Made by a program: the position numbers and the translations under genes. 64,000 nt of DNA. Source: Stenopsyche tienmushanensis. Its lineage: Eukaryota > Arthropoda > Insecta > Trichoptera > Stenopsychidae. This document shows, in pieces, positions 22,726-33,864 of the stretch. Under the pieces are notes generated by a model. It did not search any database. It was given only the letters and a program-made list of their open reading frames with translations, and was not told where the DNA came from. The stretch is taken from the NCBI GenBank assembly GCA_008973525.1, contig WACJ01000450.1:50731-114730 (forward strand), written 5' to 3'. Numbering within the stretch: the stretch's first letter is position 1; every line of letters begins with the position of its first letter.

Positions 22726-23426
22726 CAGTGTTTCCCAGCTTTTTAACACCTTCGGGCCGGTTTAAAAATATAACTATAACTAACAAATATACATATAACT
22801 CGATACAAGTTTAAGCCTAAGAAGTCCAAGAAGTTTCTAAGAAGTTCAAGTCTAAAACTACTCTATTCATTGTTTTTTTCCCTCTTTATTCGTAAGAGTA
22901 CATGAAATAACATCCTCCACAAAGGGATTATTAATCCAAAGATTTCTTTCACGAGGATCCTCATTTTCTGGGTAATAGTGATTCAATTTTAGTAGCAATG
23001 CCTTCAAATTTTGACTTATTTGATTTAAAATACCTTTCCTGTCAAATATTGCAAGTGAAATTATTTATAAATCCTCCTCTTGTACGCGAAAATTTGAAAG
23101 AACCAGCTTCTTTTTAAATACATCGATCTTATTTGACAGTTTAAAAATATTTGTACAAAACCCCTGGAGAGAAATTTTGAGGTCATTAAGTAGACTAAAT
23201 ATGTCCGCAATATATACGAGTTTACTCATCCATTCCTCATCCAAAAAAAATGTTCTATTCGGGTCGAATTGGATAGTGGGACCATTTTTGAGTGAGTCAT
23301 TTAGTCGAGTATCATCACTCCTTTTAAAAATGTATCTTTTGAGAAGGAAACTGATTGAATTTATTGAAATTTGGCAAACTGTTTGCGACCCGGCGGAAAG
23401 TCTGGGGAATTGGTTGGGGAACACTG
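22726..23426 (-). mobile_element. hAT element, deleted, with perfect 8-bp target duplication
   Basis: The ends are CAGTGTTTCCCAGC and, reversed, CAGTGTTCCCCAAC (12 of 14 matching). They are flanked on both sides by ATTTAAAT (22718-22725 and 23427-23434), a perfect 8-bp target site duplication as made by hAT transposases. The interior (701 bp in all) holds two separate pieces of transposase on the minus strand. It lacks the central catalytic region and is non-autonomous. A related copy is at 41649-42406. Confidence 0.88.
22870..23424 (-). pseudogene. hAT transposase relic (ZBED5/FAM200-like type)
   Basis: The minus-strand frame covering 23424-23065 contains EEWMSKLVYIADIF and ISLQGFCTNIFKL. 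These match the 'WVAKLAYLADIF...LNLSLQGRNTTIF' region of hAT transposases of the ZBED5/FAM200/GTF2IRD2-like branch. Farther along, near 22870-22980, a second frame reads ENEDPRERNLWINNPFVEDV, equivalent to the 'YFPD...WIRNPF' segment of the same family. The N-terminal BED finger and the first catalytic residues are absent; the beginning of the open frame runs from the terminal repeat. The product cannot be an active transposase. Confidence 0.75.
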
Positions 23427-23921
23427 ATTTAAATATAATTTAAAAATATTGATTATTTTACTACTCATTTATAGATCGTCCCCTTCCTAAAAATTCTATT
23501 CAAATAATAAATCCCATAGAAAAATCTCTAGAAACTTATATTTAATTTTATACTTGATCAAATGTAATTTTCATCCAATTGTATCGAATTTAATATGTTA
23601 TATTTGGAGTTGATTCCAAAAAAATATATTGAAAAATTACATGATGCATCAAGAATTTAGTAAGATGGCGTTGAAAGGCGTTTTAAACTTAATCAACATG
23701 TCAAGTATTCTGACCGTAATGTGTTATTTTAAAGACCAATTGCAGGCCCATAGTCTGGTAATTGAACGATTTACAAATGTTAAATGCTAGTCGTTCATGT
23801 ATGCATATTAAAGCACATGCTATTCTCTCATCTCAATGTGCTAAAATATGATTTTCGCTGGTTGAAAAATCTGCTTTAAAAATGCAGATAATATATTTAA
23901 AGTCCTTATGATGTCCACGAA

Positions 23922-24245
23922 GTGGTGGTTTCCCATTGCCTGATTATTTGGAAAGGTAGGAGAGGAGAAAATCTATGAGTGAGTGGCGAAATTATCATTA
24001 TATAAATGATAATTTAATTATTGTTGCAATTCAATCACTCACTCATGGGCGTTCCTGCACGACTTTATTAATCGCCTCAGCATTTATTTTTTTAATTCCA
24101 GGAAATCAGGGTAAATCTTGATTGAGACGATCGATCTCCCAAATTTGTTGCTATGGTTAAATATTTTTTCCACAATCTGAATTTGAACTGGAACCTTTAC
24201 AATATGAGTCCAGGATCTAAGCCACTATATCAACACTTGGTCGCA
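23922..24245 (-). repeat. tRNA-derived SINE-like repeat
   Basis: On the minus strand the head reads GTTGATATAGTGGCTTAGAT, then CTGGACTCATATTGTAAAGG, then TTCCAGTTCAAATTCAG. ATAGTGG sits where a polymerase III A box would be, and GGTTCCAGTTCAAATTC where a B box would be. This is followed by a body with GATCGATCGTCTCAATCAAG and a tail with a short A-rich run. A second long copy is at 48465-48790, with partial ones at 3716-3842, 30545-30660 and 50331-50470. The tRNA-like fold was not computed. Confidence 0.5.
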
Positions 24246-24662
24246 GATAATACTATGGGTATAATAAATCGTTTGTTTACTATACAAATTTAATTAAATA
24301 TGCTTAACTTCATTAGACTGTCAAGCGGGACGAAAATGAATTGTAACCATACAAAATTATAATAATAATTGTAGGCAAATATTGCATTGGATAATTAAAA
24401 AAACTTAATTTAAATATCTGGGTTAATCGAGCGACCCTCATTCTACGGATTACATATCAATATTATAATTTTTCAACTCAACGCCTAGCAAAAGCATTTT
24501 TTAATTAACTTGCTTCAACAGACAAGTGTATGATTAGTTTTGAGATAGATAAATGAAACGTCAGCCAAATAGTACAACGGCTACGGTCAAAAATCGTCTT
24601 CCAATGTAAATTGTCGATCGTCATAATATTTTCTCATGGTAAATATGTTTTGTGGTACTCAC

Positions 24663-24847
24663 TTTTTGTCGATGTGCATAATTTTCATGTCCATTGAGTG
24701 AATCGTCGTAAAAACATTGGTAGCTCCTTGCACAACACACTCTCTGGTTTCTGGCATTGCTAAAGGAGCGCAGGCCGCCAAGAAAACGGGTTCGTTTCGA
24801 CTGCACAGTGGTAGAAAAGACAAGAAATGACCCTTGACCAGTACAAC
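24663..24847 (-). CDS. dys: dysfusion exon: PAS-A end, linker, PAS-B start
   Basis: Internal exon of 185 nt: 61 codons plus two bases (AA) completed by the next exon. The minus strand encodes VVLVKGHFLSFLPLC, then RNEPVFLAACAPLAMPETRE, then TNVFTTIHSMDMKIMHIDK. The first part is the closing strand of PAS-A. The PETRE region is the inter-PAS linker. The TNVFTTIHSMDMK segment opens PAS-B and is very close to what I know of Dysfusion. The acceptor is TTTCTTGACAG just above 24847; the donor is GTGAGT at 24662-24657. The split codon AA|C gives Asn, so the protein reads HIDKNGEWHLGW over the 4.2-kb intron to the 20434 exon. A longer open frame in another phase covers this exon and is only a shadow. 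Confidence 0.92.
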
Positions 24848-25773
24848 CTGTCAAGAAAATTACATTTCATTAAATATATATTTTAACGCGTCATTCAAAA
24901 CGATCATTCGGCATGAATTCATCGAGTAATTCGTACAAAAATGAAGAAAATCGTCGTGGAAACATCGGATTGAAAAACCACACCAATCAACAATCAACGC
25001 TCCGCAGACGTGTTGATGTAATTTGTGATTGTAAAAATGAATTTGAAAGGTGATTAAAATTTGTAAGCCTGCAGAATAATGATGGATTGAAGTGTGTTTT
25101 TGTGATTGAATAGCAAAAAGTGCATATATTTTGACTTATACCATTAATAATCTGCATTCGGTTATAAATCAAACATTAAAAAGAAGATGTATTAATGGAC
25201 AACGGATGACCTTTAGCACATCGAATTTATTCTCCTCTTTGTGATATGCCGATTGGTTCCTCTTAATGCGCTTATAAACTGATCGTCTAAATTTGTGTGT
25301 GTGGCGCAAAAAGCGTTATCTAAAATGCAATTTATCCTTTTTATGGATCGCCTGTGATGAATTTCGGATCCAAATATAATTCAAACACGTTTTACGAATC
25401 AAACAGCCCATCCCGATGAATGGTCGCATAAAAAGTCGATTGAAAAGTTTGACATTCGATTGTTTTTGCTCTTGAAAAAGAGAATGAAAAGATTTCATGG
25501 AGAATTTAACAGTGATAAAGCATCTTTGGGTTGACCTAAAAAAAGCGATCCGATTTTATACAAATGTCTCTATTCTCAGCGATCCAGGCTACTCTTGGAG
25601 TTGTTTAATTTTGGATGAAGATGTTAAAAAAAAATCATGACAGCACAAGTTAATGTTTAGATCCAACCGTTAAACATCATTTTTTTAATCTAGAATATTA
25701 AACATTCTTTATACGGTTTGATAACAATTTTATCAATAAATATTTCTTTTATATCTTCTATAAAAACTCAGAA
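24848..25773. other. Intron sequence, nothing recognised
   Basis: Upstream flank of the linker exon, including its acceptor tract. Short frames near 25000-25500 have no recognisable domains and no repeats were found. Confidence 0.45.
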
Positions 25774-26140
25774 CACTCAAACCTCTTTTAGTGCGACTTT
25801 TTCGCTGTATGATTGAAAATCGCAACTAAAATTATCATACAGCGATGACAGTTTGTAATTAAAATAATTAGTATTTCTTTAGTGGATGTCTGGCATTTGA
25901 GATGACAGATGTTAGACATCCTTAAAATTTTACCAATGATGCAAGACGTCCTTTAAGTGTTACCAAAAATGTTATTTTATAACTGTCTTATTGTTTTCAT
26001 ATTTTTTTATTAACTTTTTTTATGCGATTTTGAATATATTTTATATAGCTGTTTTAAAGTTATGCGGTCTTCAAAATGCATGGAACACATCTTCACTTTT
26101 TCTATGTAAGTTATAGTTTTTTTTGTGCGATTTTTCGCGG
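25774..26140 (-). mobile_element. TA-inserting element, family A, truncated, inverted
   Basis: The plus strand begins CACTCAAACCTCTTTTAGTG, the reversed family A right end. It continues through the GGATGTCTGGCATTTGAGAT segment shared with 43150 and 47100. It ends in the left subterminal array (TTGTGCGATTTTTCGCGG) without the outermost bases. The left flanking TA is lost (GAACACTC). Confidence 0.55.
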
Positions 26141-29100
26141 AATTCATCAGCGCAGAAAATTAATGCAGACAAACAGTATTAAAAAAATGGACAAAGTAAA
26201 CGGTTGCGTCTTCCGAACACGATTTGATACAATTTAAAATTTGAACTCGGATTACAAAGATAAATTGTTTCAATCTCTGACATGCTTGAAAGAACACCGT
26301 GACTGCGCTCAATGATAAATCTCAAAGTACACTAATGAGTATTATGCCATTAATGATAATTCAGAATTTACAAATTAATTATGTGTAGTTATAGTGATTA
26401 ACTATTATTTTAATAAGGCCTTTATTTACACACATAATGTATATGTCTATTATTTATCATTATACATGCGTATAAATGATTTTTGAACTTTTGAATCGTT
26501 GTGACTTATGATCATAGTAATAAATATAATCCTATAGCAAGTTGAAAACAGATAATTATAATACTGGAATTTTAAGATTACAATACATTTGAAACTCTAC
26601 AAAGTCTATTTTTTCTTATTTTGATATTGTAAGTAAAGAAAATGGCAGTATGTACAGGTATGTAGAATTCGAAAATTGTTACCAATGTTCGCAGCGTTGA
26701 AATTTTAGTAGACTGTAATTTTTCTGTTTTACATTTTATAAACACTGATTAAAACAAGTATTAGATTTGTTGAAATTGGTGCAAAATTTCGGTCGTTGCC
26801 TCCCGTAATATATCTTTACATGGCATATTTACGTGGAATGAAATCTTTGCCATTCAACAATTTTAAGAATATCTTTAAGATGACATGATTCACGTATATG
26901 GCATAATAAGATAATTGGTACAGTTTTGTAAAGGTTACATTTAAGAAATCGAAAATATAGACATTTATTGATTAATTATCTTGATATAAGTGTATCTCAA
27001 AGAGTAAATCCTGGTTCTGAAAGAGCTAATATAGAGATGATCAATAAAGCAATGCAGCATCTTTAATAATTGATTGATGTGACTCATTTATAAATTAATT
27101 TATATCTAATAATAAAATGCTCATTCAAATAACTTTATCTTTGTTTAACCGTTTATGAAAGGCAACACGAAATCACTACATAACAAAATTCTACCCCTAA
27201 GAGTATCTGCATGATTATAGAAAAATAATAATGTCGAGACTGTTAAAACTATGATAATTTTTCAGCTAAAATATTACAAAAAACAATGAAAAAAATATGT
27301 ATCTTTGGACGGAAGTTTTATTAACCCTTCTAATAGTAGTTATGTATAGATCTTACCAAATTTCCCTTGTTGAGTTTGTCCTTTTAAGGGTTTTACGGAA
27401 TTAAAATGTCTTACGTTAACTTGCATTTTTAAGAAATCGTTTTTGCATCAATTTTTTGGAAAAACCTATGTTTTTTACCTGTGCTGCAGAAAATGTTTTC
27501 ACATTGTAAATTTCTAAAAACCAGACTAGTATATGAAATTCGTATGATAGTTTGTTTACCTATTTAATTGACGGTAGTACATTAAGCCATTTCATTGACA
27601 GAATGGCTAAACAAAAATCGTTAAAACTTTATGAACAATAGTATCGATTGAAAATTATTTTAAGTAAAATGATTATTCCACGATGTTTTTTGCTAGTTGA
27701 GATTGAAGTTTGATAATGTTATGAAGTTATTTTTACTACATATGAGAAAATTGGATGAAAAAAGACTTTAAATGCTAGAAGGAATTAGAGAATAGCTTAG
27801 CCCCTCATCATGAAAGTAGGAAAAAGAAGAAAATCAGAGATTTTATTAGCGATGATTTGATTGCAAAAAACGTATGTTTCGATTAAAACATTGCACACAA
27901 ATCAGGTCAAAATAAAAATACTTCTAAGAAAGGTATTTTTTTTCAAACTTTTCTTTAAACTGTCGACATTTTGATTCTTTAAAAATTATCATTAATTGTA
28001 GTTTGAGACTAAGATCTTTTGACTATTTGTTTCAGGTAATTTTTGATGTCAAAGAAAGTTTATTCGTAATAAATTCCAAGTAAATATAACTTATTTCAAA
28101 TATTGGATGCATTTTTGTTTTCAAACTACTCATCGGAGACTTGGGGAGAAACTGTCGTGTCAATTTTTCTACTTATTTTAGTATCAATAACTGCTATTGT
28201 TATGTATTTGAATTTATCAATGAAGAAAATACTTCTAAAGGGCTCAATTTTAGCCTTATGATAGTTCGTGTGCCACCCACTTGTCCAGCATTTTTATCTT
28301 ACCTATTTCGATATTATTTTTTACCCTTTTCGAATTATTCTTTCACAAATCGATCTTTCTTCGAATCCTCAGTTAATATTTCCACCTGTCCCAATTTGAA
28401 CTCATACAAAAAGATAGCAGATTGTTTTGTTGACGCTATTCTTTTGAAAGATATTGGAAACAATAGAAATAGCAAAAATGATTCAATATATTAAAGGCGA
28501 TTAAAGAATATATTATCTTTTTCAATTTCAAATAGTCTATGACTAATTGGAAAACGCGGCCCACTTCTTTACGAGAAAATCAATAAAATATTCCAATTCC
28601 TAGAATTCTTTCCAATCGGCTTAAAAAAATCAAAATCAGCGTTTGACTTGATGGACGCGGATTGACTCAATCCGCGAACACGAACCCGATAGGAGGCTCG
28701 AAATATCGGATACAAGTAAAATTTAACTCCAATTTTGCCTTGTTAAATACATATGCATAAATATTCGAATACTTTACCAGTTGTGCGTATAAATCTGGTA
28801 TGTTTTCTTGATTGAGATTTTACATTATATGGAATGGCTTCAAATGGGTATTCTTATAATGTATATCGGAAGTAAAATGAGCGATTGTGCGTCCAAAAAT
28901 TGAAACGTAGCTGCAGGCCCGTCACTGTGACGTTTGGAGGAGATTATTCAAGGTTTAGCCACGATCTCACTGTCATTCTTATTATTAACGTTGTGAGCAC
29001 AAGAACGAGAACAATTGATCACTGCGATCCAGTTTACGGAATAACAGTGTTTGTCGGCTGTCGCCGTTGCCATTACGAAATCCAGTGCCGGCACAGATCA

Positions 29101-30787
29101 ACACTTATAATTGATGACTCTCGTTTTCGAGAGAAATAAAAAGTAGTGCGCGGGCGAAACAATAGATGAGGATGGTCGCTTCTTGGGATTCCTGGCATCA
29201 TCTCCCATGAATTATTAAACAGGGGCAACCCATTGGTCCATATAGTGCAGTCGTGCTCTGCCTTTGCTGCGCGTTCTCTTAAAAGGGCTCTCAAACATTA
29301 GCAAAAAAAATGATTTCAACAACTCATAATATTTGTATCATAAACCCATTTAACATTAAAATAAATTCATAAACACCTTAAAATTAATATTTGGACCATT
29401 TGGACCGTACCATATGTAAATTAATTAATCAATTCATAATGTATATAGCGTTAAATTAACACATTTTTGCAGTAAATGCGGAATATAAATCTGAGAAACG
29501 TGGTGATTATTAATATATATTATAAGCGTTTTTATGCTAAATTTATGCTGTGGAAAATAAATATGTCCGATTGAAAACAACTGGATCGAGAGATAGAGAA
29601 GTGCATTCGAATGCACTACAGACATGTGATACCAATATGTAAATGATACATCTTAATACACATGTAGCCCGGGCTGGGTGCACAGTGTTTTGCTATTACA
29701 ATCAGCTTGATTTACATTTCATAAATAAATTCAGAGCCCTTGCATTTTTCCAGCATTAGCACTCGGGAATTGAATCTTCCATTTTATTTTATTCCCGGAA
29801 TGGAATCCACACGGGGACGCTCGGAATGCCAGTTGTGAAATACCATTGTCTTTTCGCGTGAAATTTTATTGTAATATATGGTTATAAATAAAATAAAACG
29901 ATTCATTACTATGTGAGCTCGCAAGAAACAACAACACTTATTTATTTATTTTTGTTCTTGAAGCGTAATCTATCGTCTTGAATAATAATGGGTGATGTAA
30001 TCAGATAAAGATTTCTATGGAAAAAAATTCTACATTATTTTGAAATGAAAAAAAGTTCAATCTCAAATAACTGTAGAAGAATTTTAGCCAATATGAGTTG
30101 GAAAAAAACCACAAAAAAACGAGATAACTTCGATTTTTTAAATTTGAAACATACAGCTTTTTGACTGAGTAGTATTATAAGAACCGAAAAAAAGAAAATT
30201 AATAAAAAAACGAAACTTTATTCTATACATAGACTTTGAATTTTGATACATAATTTTTCTTTAATGATCTTTTTTAGTTTATCTTTGGTTGATTAATGTT
30301 TTCTGCCTAATTAAATAATAAATATGAAATGATACTTAATTACTTAATGTATATATCTCATAAGAAAATCTTAACATCCATAGAATAGCTGGGGGAAATA
30401 CTTATCATAGGTCAAAGGTAATATTAAGACGGCTATTATGATAATTCAATGCAACTCAAAATTTATTAGATTATTTCAATGATTAATACTCGATAAATAT
30501 ATTGGTGTTGTTACAGCATTTTATCATTTAAATTAATTGTTGGAATATTGGGTCAGATCTTAGACTCTTATTATAAACCTTTGGGTTCAAATTCAGATCA
30601 TCAAAGATTCAACAAATAAACTAATTTCCAGGTTTACTTTATTTATATTGGTTCTGAAAAATTAAAACCCAGGACGATTAATGCTGATAAAATAATTGTA
30701 CCATTTTGAATTATTGGCATTATTTTACTTACTACCTTAAAGTGATAATTTATTTTATTTATTAAAGTATTCGCGTAATTTAATTTA
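26141..30787. other. Long AT-rich intron stretch
   Basis: Mostly unique AT-rich sequence. Positions 28485-28545 (GATTAAAGAATATATTATCT...) match 13250-13310 inside the family B element, so a transposon fragment ends there. A 117-codon plus-strand frame just upstream at 28141-28494 shows no domain I can name. Positions 30545-30660 carry part of the SINE-like head (GGGTTCAAATTCAGATCATC). At 30767-30799 there is a perfect 12-bp hairpin (GTATTCGCGTAA, 9-nt loop, TTACGCGAATAC) abutting the Mutator-like fragment. Confidence 0.4.
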
Positions 30788-31490
30788 TTACGCGAATACC
30801 TTAAAAATTTAGCTTAGTTGACTAGATAATATTATAGTGAGAAACATCTCAAAATTTCAGTCAGATCGATCAACATCTTTTTAAGCTACAACTGGCGAAC
30901 ATTTTGAAAATGCAGTTTCGAGATAATCTCGTTTAAAGTTTCAATGCGATAAAACTATCAATTTTAGTGACTTACCGATCAACCAATGATTCCAGGTGCA
31001 TATAATAGATCTTCAGCTTTCTCAAAAAGTTGATTATTTTCGATTAACTGTTGTTTTCGGGCGATACGAGCTGCTTTTGTCTCAGAAAGACTCTTACGGT
31101 TCTATCTCGCTACCCGCGCTTCATCGGTATTTTCAGCAAAGACTTTACAGCAGGTGCCAAAAATTATATTTAATGTATTCATCATCTTCAAAATGAAACT
31201 GTAATCGTTATTAAATATCCCAATAGCAATGTATATTAATATTTCAATGATTTTTACATTAGAATGCAGGTACTTTAGAGCCAGTCGCCAAACCGTCGAG
31301 TTCATTTTGGGTATGTCCACCCAAGCATCTTTGAAGTAATTCATCCCTGGATATTTTTTTATAAATTAGTAAGAGATGTTGTTTTATCTCTTGGTCAAGA
31401 AATGGAGTCAGATCTTCAAACTTTGGATATTTTTTAAAGCAATTATTTTCTGCCATTTTCACCAGATTTTGACTCCAGTCGGGTTCTCAT
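30788..31490 (-). pseudogene. C-terminal coding relic, possibly Mutator-domain protein (copy 1)
   Basis: The minus strand encodes LTPFLDQEIKQH, SRDELLQRCLGGHTQN, then, after a frameshift, TVWRLALKYLHSNVKIIEI and IAIGIFNNDYSFILKMMN. A basic tail ends in a LYAPGI-like stop region as in copy 2. The 'CLGGxTQNxNE(S)xNS.vW...PK' arrangement and a short YG/APGI C-terminus recall repeated arthropod proteins of the Mutator-like transposase type. I am not certain of the family. The TQN motif is broken by a frameshift and deletion. The fragment ends at TTACGCGAATACC, shared in inverted form with 33851-33864. Confidence 0.45.
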
Positions 31491-33239
31491 GATATTGTCT
31501 TTTTTTAAACTCTTCGAACTTCTCTACATTTCGTTGCTTTCGTCTATTTATTAAGGTAATATTTTATTTTTTAAAACTATTTTGCAATTATTTTTATCTA
31601 GTTTTACCAATACCATAAAATATATTCATGGTGATACGTTTATGAAAATATAGTTTCACAGAGTAAAAGTGTCATTAAATAATGAAAATATATAGACATG
31701 GTTGAATGGAAATCAATCAATAATTTAAAACGGCGAGTGATCATGAAAAGTCGGGAACTATACAGGTTGTAATTAATTAAGGCAATGAATATCGAAGGTT
31801 ACTTTTGTGTTTTTTTTTGTTGATCAAAATTTATAATAGGGGTGTCATTGATATTTATAACATACACATGAGATATTTTTATAATTGCATTATTGTCATG
31901 TTAAATAAATGTTCTTGACTGCAATGAGTTAATAGGTGACTTGCCACATATATTGATGCGGTATTTTGGTTTGATTTTAATATGATTAATTTAAATATCA
32001 CATTTTAATGTCAAATAAATGCTAAAAATATGACGTCAATGAAAGTAAGACTATTGAAAATATGACGGCTTATCGAGCATACTATTGTAAATAAACGCAT
32101 TTTTTACATATCGGGTTTCCTGTTTGCTTGCTCGTTGAAGTCTTTTAATTCTGCATCAAGGCGGAGTGCATTTAATGTGCAAAATAACTCAAATATCTTC
32201 TTTTTATGTGAAATATATATATTTTTTGAGTTATGATAATATTTAATATGTATCCTATTCCCACGTGGGTATCAGAAATACATCCGTATATTTGGAATAT
32301 TAGATCAAACGGCTATCAGTAAAAAAAGCCGTGTCAGAGATGAAAAATGGTGACACCAAATAAGGATAGCGCAATACGTCGGTTACATATTATATAGCCT
32401 TGGATGGATTCGCAACACTAGCACTCGGTGAACTATGGGAAAAAATAAGCTTTAGTGAAAGGAAGATCCGGTACCAGCCGGCAGCTAGCTGGAGCTGGAC
32501 CAGCACCAACTCACAAGGCTATAAGGGACATGGTTCTGATTTTACATATTCATTCGAGACGATGTTTATTCCTGCACTTAATGATTTATTTGCCTTACTC
32601 GACTGTGTCGTAAAATCTATCACATTAATGTAAACCCGACCTAATCAATATTCATATCGTTACGGATCAGGATATAATTATGCAAACAAAAAGAGGCTTT
32701 TAAGGAAATATCCATTAATATTGAATTCGTATTGTTTTCCGATATGCAAATCAGAGCATAAGAATACAATGGTTTTATAATCAAACGCTAAATTAAAATA
32801 TTGTCATTGGCTACACAGAGCAAATACAGGCGCAACAATCAAATGACTTAATCCCTCTGATACGAATAAGGTCAAAATATAACGGATATAACAGTTAACA
32901 GCTCTCGTGATCATATAAATAAGGATTAAATTTAATATGGATATAACGAGCAATTGGAATGTCATGATTTAAAAATATCGGAAAAGCAATGCGATAATAT
33001 TGACTATTGAACTGTCGCATTCCGAAAGATGGTTATATCTGATTTAACATTTGAATTCTTCTAGCTTTAAATCATTACATAAAAATTACACTTTTGTTAT
33101 CGGGAAAAATCTAGGATCATCCATAGTAAACTTTTTTTAGGGGATAGATTTTATGATGTGATGGTTTTTAATTTGTCTTCCAAACATAATTTTTAATTAT
33201 TGTTAAAAGTTTAGTCAATCATAAGCAGCCCTGCAGTTT
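31491..33239. other. Sequence between the inverted Mutator-like copies
   Basis: AT-rich, with a small less AT-rich island at 32400-32640 holding a 77-codon plus-strand frame without recognisable domains. If the two inverted copies are the arms of one fold-back element, this would be its interior. No transposase core was seen. Confidence 0.35.
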
Positions 33240-33864
33240 AAGTTCCTGGACTTTCTCTTATCTCTTACCAATTTATAAAGATTTATCCAGGGATGAATTA
33301 CTTCAAAGATGCTTTGGTGGCCATACCCAAAATGCGAATTAATGTTTTAACTCGACGGTTTAGCGATTGATTCCAAAGCATCTGCATTCTGGTGTAAAAA
33401 TCATTGAAATATGAACATACATTGCTGTTGGAATATTTAATAATGATTACAGCTTCATTTTGAAGACGATGAATACATTAAATATAATTATTGGCACCTA
33501 ATGTAAAGTCTTTGCTAAAAATACCGATGAAGCGTGGATAACGAGTTAGAACCGTAAGAGTCTTTCTGAGACAAAAGTAGCTCGTATCGCCCGAAAACAA
33601 GAGTTAGTCGAAAATAATCAACTTTTTGAGAAAGCTGAAGATCTATTATATGCACCTGGAATCATTGGTTGGTCGAGAAGTCACTAAAATTTATAGTTTT
33701 ATCGCATTGAAACTTTAAACGAGATTATTTCGAAATTGCATTTTCAAAATGTTCGCCAGTTGTAGTTTAAAAAGATGTTGATCGATCTGACTGAAGTTTT
33801 GGGATGTTTCTCACTGTAATATTATCAAGTCAACTAAGCTAAAATTTTAAGGTATTCGCGTAAA
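33240..33864 (+). pseudogene. C-terminal coding relic, possibly Mutator-domain protein (copy 2)
   Basis: This inverted copy of 31490-30788 has arms of about 600 bp with only scattered differences. The plus strand reads SRDELLQRCFGGHTQN, later NRKSLSETKVARIARKQE and ENNQLFEKAEDLLYAPGI, then a stop. Frameshifts interrupt it. The downstream non-coding tail ends in GGTATTCGCGTAA. Family assignment is tentative, as for copy 1. Confidence 0.45.

Noticed and set aside
28141..28494. 117-codon plus-strand frame
   Set aside because: No domain recognised on either strand. The neighbouring 28485-28545 segment is transposon-derived, so this is probably debris.
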